A stretch of 16,494 nucleotides of DNA, taken from assembly GCA_003542355.1 (NCBI GenBank), contig DPKU01000187.1, positions 1-16,494 on the forward strand, written 5' to 3'. The translations under genes and the position numbers were made by a program. This stretch comes from Clostridiales bacterium. GTDB taxonomy: Bacteria; Bacillota; Clostridia; Peptostreptococcales; Anaerovoracaceae. This document shows positions 14,842-16,494 of this stretch, piece by piece. Within the stretch, counting starts at the first letter, position 1. Each line of letters begins with the position of its first letter. The notes beneath the pieces were generated by a model, which saw nothing but the letters and a program-made list of their open reading frames with translations, was not told the DNA's origin and searched no databases.

Positions 14842-14865
14842 AAGAGGACGCCGCGGCGCCCTCTT
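14842..14865. terminator. Bidirectional terminator between the phosphate transporter and lrp genes
   Basis: AAGAGG (14842-14847) pairs with CCTCTT (14860-14865). Inside an A/C mismatch, CGCC pairs with GGCG around a two-base loop, so the tip is probably more open. The + strand continues TTCGTTGTT; the - strand continues TTATTTATTG. It sits between two convergent stops. Confidence 0.8.
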
Positions 14866-14885
14866 TTCGTTGTTCGGTTGAAGAT

Positions 14886-15347
14886 TTACTTGGATGCCAC
14901 CGGTGCCACGCTGTAGCGCTGTTTGACACTGGACAAAATCACATTGGTCTGCGTGTGTTTGATGCAGGAAATCCCTTTGATTTTATTCATCAGGCGTTCC
15001 AGGGAGGCGGTGTTGCGGGTGGTGATCTTTAAGACGTAATCAAATTCACCGGTGATGTAATGGCATTCCAGAATTTCTTCTGCCTCTGAGATGAAGTTAT
15101 TGAATTCTTCCGTCTGATCCGGCGTTTCCAGGCTGATCATCATGATCACGGATAACTCCTTCTCCATGGCTGCCGCATTGAGGATGGCAGTATACTGTTC
15201 GATGATACCGCTGTTTTCCAGCTTTTTCAGTCGTTCGCTCACGGCCGACAGGGAAAGGTTCACCTGCTTTGAGAGTTCTGAAATCGATACTCTGGAGTTA
15301 ATCTGCAGGACTTCCAGAATCTTTACGTCAATGATATCAAGAGACAT
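14886..15347 (-). CDS. Lrp/AsnC family transcriptional regulator
   Basis: A 153-residue protein. The N-terminal winged helix-turn-helix (MSLDIIDVKILEVLQINSRV, then ISELSKQVNLSLSAVSERLKK) is followed by an AsnC/RAM ligand-binding domain (about residues 70-145, with VIMMISLE and ECHYITGEFDYVLKI). Such proteins sense amino acids and bind DNA as dimers or octamers; the effector here is unknown. The open frame reaches 15485, but the ATG at 15347 is preceded by AGAGGTG and matches the usual family start. The gene is divergent from glnS and shares a 233-base intergenic region, so autoregulation and an effect on glnS are plausible. Confidence 0.93.
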   Translation of the reverse strand: MSLDIIDVKILEVLQINSRVSISELSKQVNLSLSAVSERLKKLENSGIIEQYTAILNAAAMEKELSVIMMISLETPDQTEEFNNFISEAEEILECHYITGEFDYVLKITTRNTASLERLMNKIKGISCIKHTQTNVILSSVKQRYSVAPVASK

Positions 15348-15580
15348 ATTTGCACCTCTTTTGCAATAATAATTCCAAATGGAATTGGGATTCTTCCGAT
15401 AAAGCATCATATATAACGTTACTTTACCAAAAGATTTCGCAAAAATCAAGGTAAATTGCATTGAATGGCACAGAATTTTCATCAAGTGAAAACATTTTGC
15501 ATTATCCGTGCAATTAAGCTATAATATTACTCACTATTCAGACTCATATTTACTGTTTCCAACCAAGGAGGAGGCAACCC
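15348..15580. promoter_or_regulatory. lrp-glnS divergent control region with repeated TTGCA/TGCAA elements
   Basis: AT-rich intergenic region. TTGCA occurs at 15350, 15361, 15456 and 15497, and TGCAA at 15509. The last two form an inverted pair with a 7-base gap. Other inverted repeats are AATTCC-AAAT-GGAATT (15371-15386) and GATTT-CGCAA-AAATC (15433-15447). Such dispersed imperfect palindromes are what Lrp-type regulators often bind. An AT-rich - strand stretch with TATATATGAT near 15405-15415 could be the lrp -10 region, but I cannot fix its -35. Confidence 0.45.
15497..15525 (+). promoter_or_regulatory. Sigma-A promoter of glnS
   Basis: TTGCAT (15497-15502), a 17-base spacer and a perfect TATAAT (15520-15525). 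Transcription would begin about 50 bases before the ATG. The TTGCA...TGCAA inverted pair covers the -35 and part of the spacer. Confidence 0.78.
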
Positions 15581-16494
15581 ATGGCAGACGATATAAAGAA
15601 GGCCGGCAGCGAATCGACACCAGCCAGAGAAGGCGGAACGAATTTCATACACGCGATCATAGAAAAAGATCTGGAACAGCAGAAGTACAGCCGGCAGATC
15701 ATGACGCGTTTTCCGCCGGAACCCAATGGATATCTGCATATCGGCCATGCCAAGTCCATTTGCCTCAACTTCGGCACGGCGCTGAAATACGGCGGTGGCT
15801 GCAACCTTCGGTACGATGATACCAATCCGGTGACGGAAGACGAAGAATTTGTAGGATCCATCGAGGAAGACGTCAAGTGGCTGGGCTTCCAATGGGACAA
15901 CCTGCTGTATGCATCGGATTATTTTGAGACCATGTTCGAAGGCGCTGTCAAACTGATCAAAGAAGGCAAGGCCTATGTGTGCGAATTGACGGCAGACGAG
16001 ATCCGCTCGACCCGGGGCACGCTCACAGAACCGGGCACCAACAGTCCTTATCGTGACCGTCCCGTCGAAGAGAGTCTGCAAATATTTATGGACATGCGGG
16101 CAGGAAAATACGAAGATGGCAGTGTTGTGCTTCGGGCCAAGATCGATATGGCGTCTCCCAACATCAACATGAGGGATCCGGTCATCTTCCGGGTATTGCA
16201 TGCAACGCATCACAATACGGGAGATGAATGGTGTATCTATCCCATGTATGACTACGCTCATCCCATCGAGGATGCAGTGGAAGGGATCACCCATTCCATC
16301 TGTACGTTGGAGTTCGAAGACCACCGCCCGTTCTACGACTGGGTTTTGGAAAGCCTGGAGTGGTCCGAACCGCCACAGCAGATCGAATTCGCCAAGCTCA
16401 ATCTGTCCAATACCATCATGAGCAAGCGCAACATCAAGCGACTGGTGGGCGAGGGCGAAGTGGAAGGCTGGGACGACCCCAGGCTCTGCACCAT
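15581..16494 (+). CDS. glnS: Glutaminyl-tRNA synthetase (3' partial)
   Basis: The frame from ATG 15581 stays open to the window end (304 codons visible; the family is about 550 residues or longer). It is a class I synthetase charging tRNA-Gln with glutamine. The N-terminal part TNFIHAIIEKDL leads to the HIGH-type motif in FPPEPNGYLHIGHAKS. Downstream are LRYDDTNPVTEDEEFV, the GlnRS-typical RGTLTEPGTNSPYRDR, CIYPMYDYAHPIEDA and EGITHSICTLEFEDHR. The KMSKS counterpart is IMSKRN, and VEGWDDPRL follows. These favour GlnRS over GluRS. GGAGGAGG precedes the ATG. About 20 residues precede the conserved core. Many Gram-positive bacteria lack GlnRS and use Glu-tRNA amidation instead, so its presence may reflect acquisition by transfer in the lineage. 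Confidence 0.96.
   Translation, partial: MADDIKKAGSESTPAREGGTNFIHAIIEKDLEQQKYSRQIMTRFPPEPNGYLHIGHAKSICLNFGTALKYGGGCNLRYDDTNPVTEDEEFVGSIEEDVKWLGFQWDNLLYASDYFETMFEGAVKLIKEGKAYVCELTADEIRSTRGTLTEPGTNSPYRDRPVEESLQIFMDMRAGKYEDGSVVLRAKIDMASPNINMRDPVIFRVLHATHHNTGDEWCIYPMYDYAHPIEDAVEGITHSICTLEFEDHRPFYDWVLESLEWSEPPQQIEFAKLNLSNTIMSKRNIKRLVGEGEVEGWDDPRLCT

Noticed and set aside
15348..15485. N-terminal extension of the Lrp protein
   Set aside because: The extra residues are not similar to the family, and the intergenic repeats lie there; the ATG at 15347 has a proper ribosome binding site.
15508..15819. 103-codon + strand frame across the glnS start
   Set aside because: It overlaps glnS in another frame; the glnS frame from 15581 has continuous synthetase motifs to the window end.

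Overview
The window looks like a chromosomal segment of an anaerobic Gram-positive bacterium, most likely a Clostridia-type Bacillota of moderate to fairly high GC. The evidence is a pyruvate:ferredoxin oxidoreductase, an ECF-type vitamin S component, strong AGGAGG-type ribosome binding sites, sigma-A-like promoters with 17-base spacers, a YmfI-like SDR enzyme and a CvpA protein starting with TTG. I see no insertion sequence, phage gene or CRISPR array.

Left part (1-7387, + strand): seven closely packed genes run in one direction with gaps of 2, 21 and 10 bases and then three 4-base ATGA overlaps. They are nifJ (5' end outside the window), an AEC-family permease, a malic enzyme, an ECF S component, cobT, cobU and cobS. 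The first three fit a path of malate (or another organic acid) uptake, oxidative decarboxylation to pyruvate, and oxidation to acetyl-CoA with reduced ferredoxin. The last three are the lower-ligand (nucleotide loop) assembly enzymes of cobalamin, and the S component is probably the uptake protein for a B12 precursor or corrinoid.

Middle (7388-10704): a promoter-like region with a perfect 14-base palindrome and a long nested hairpin leads into a clearly broken CTP synthase gene, pyrG. It has an internal deletion of about 150 codons, a frameshift, a lost C-terminus and substitutions at conserved positions. It abuts, tail to tail and one base apart, an SDR reductase whose sequence points to the EF-P 5-aminopentanone reductase (YmfI) group. 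Divergent from that lies an alanine-racemase-family gene with altered active-site positions, followed by a strong hairpin shared with the next convergent gene.

Right part (10712-16494): on the - strand tadA is followed by a membrane-anchored Ig-like/coiled-coil protein of unknown function. Divergent from tadA is a cvpA-like gene, then tRNA-Arg(CCU), whose terminator-like hairpin sits directly in front of a Na+/phosphate symporter-PhoU fusion gene. A bidirectional terminator separates this from an Lrp/AsnC regulator (- strand), which is divergent from glnS (glutaminyl-tRNA synthetase, cut off by the window end). The lrp-glnS intergenic region carries several TTGCA/TGCAA elements and inverted repeats that may be Lrp-type operators.

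No clearly new multi-gene system is visible. The most unusual items are the decayed pyrG with its retained structured leader, the racemase with a likely altered substrate range, the joining of malate/pyruvate genes with B12 genes, and the tRNA/terminator arrangement in front of the phosphate transporter.
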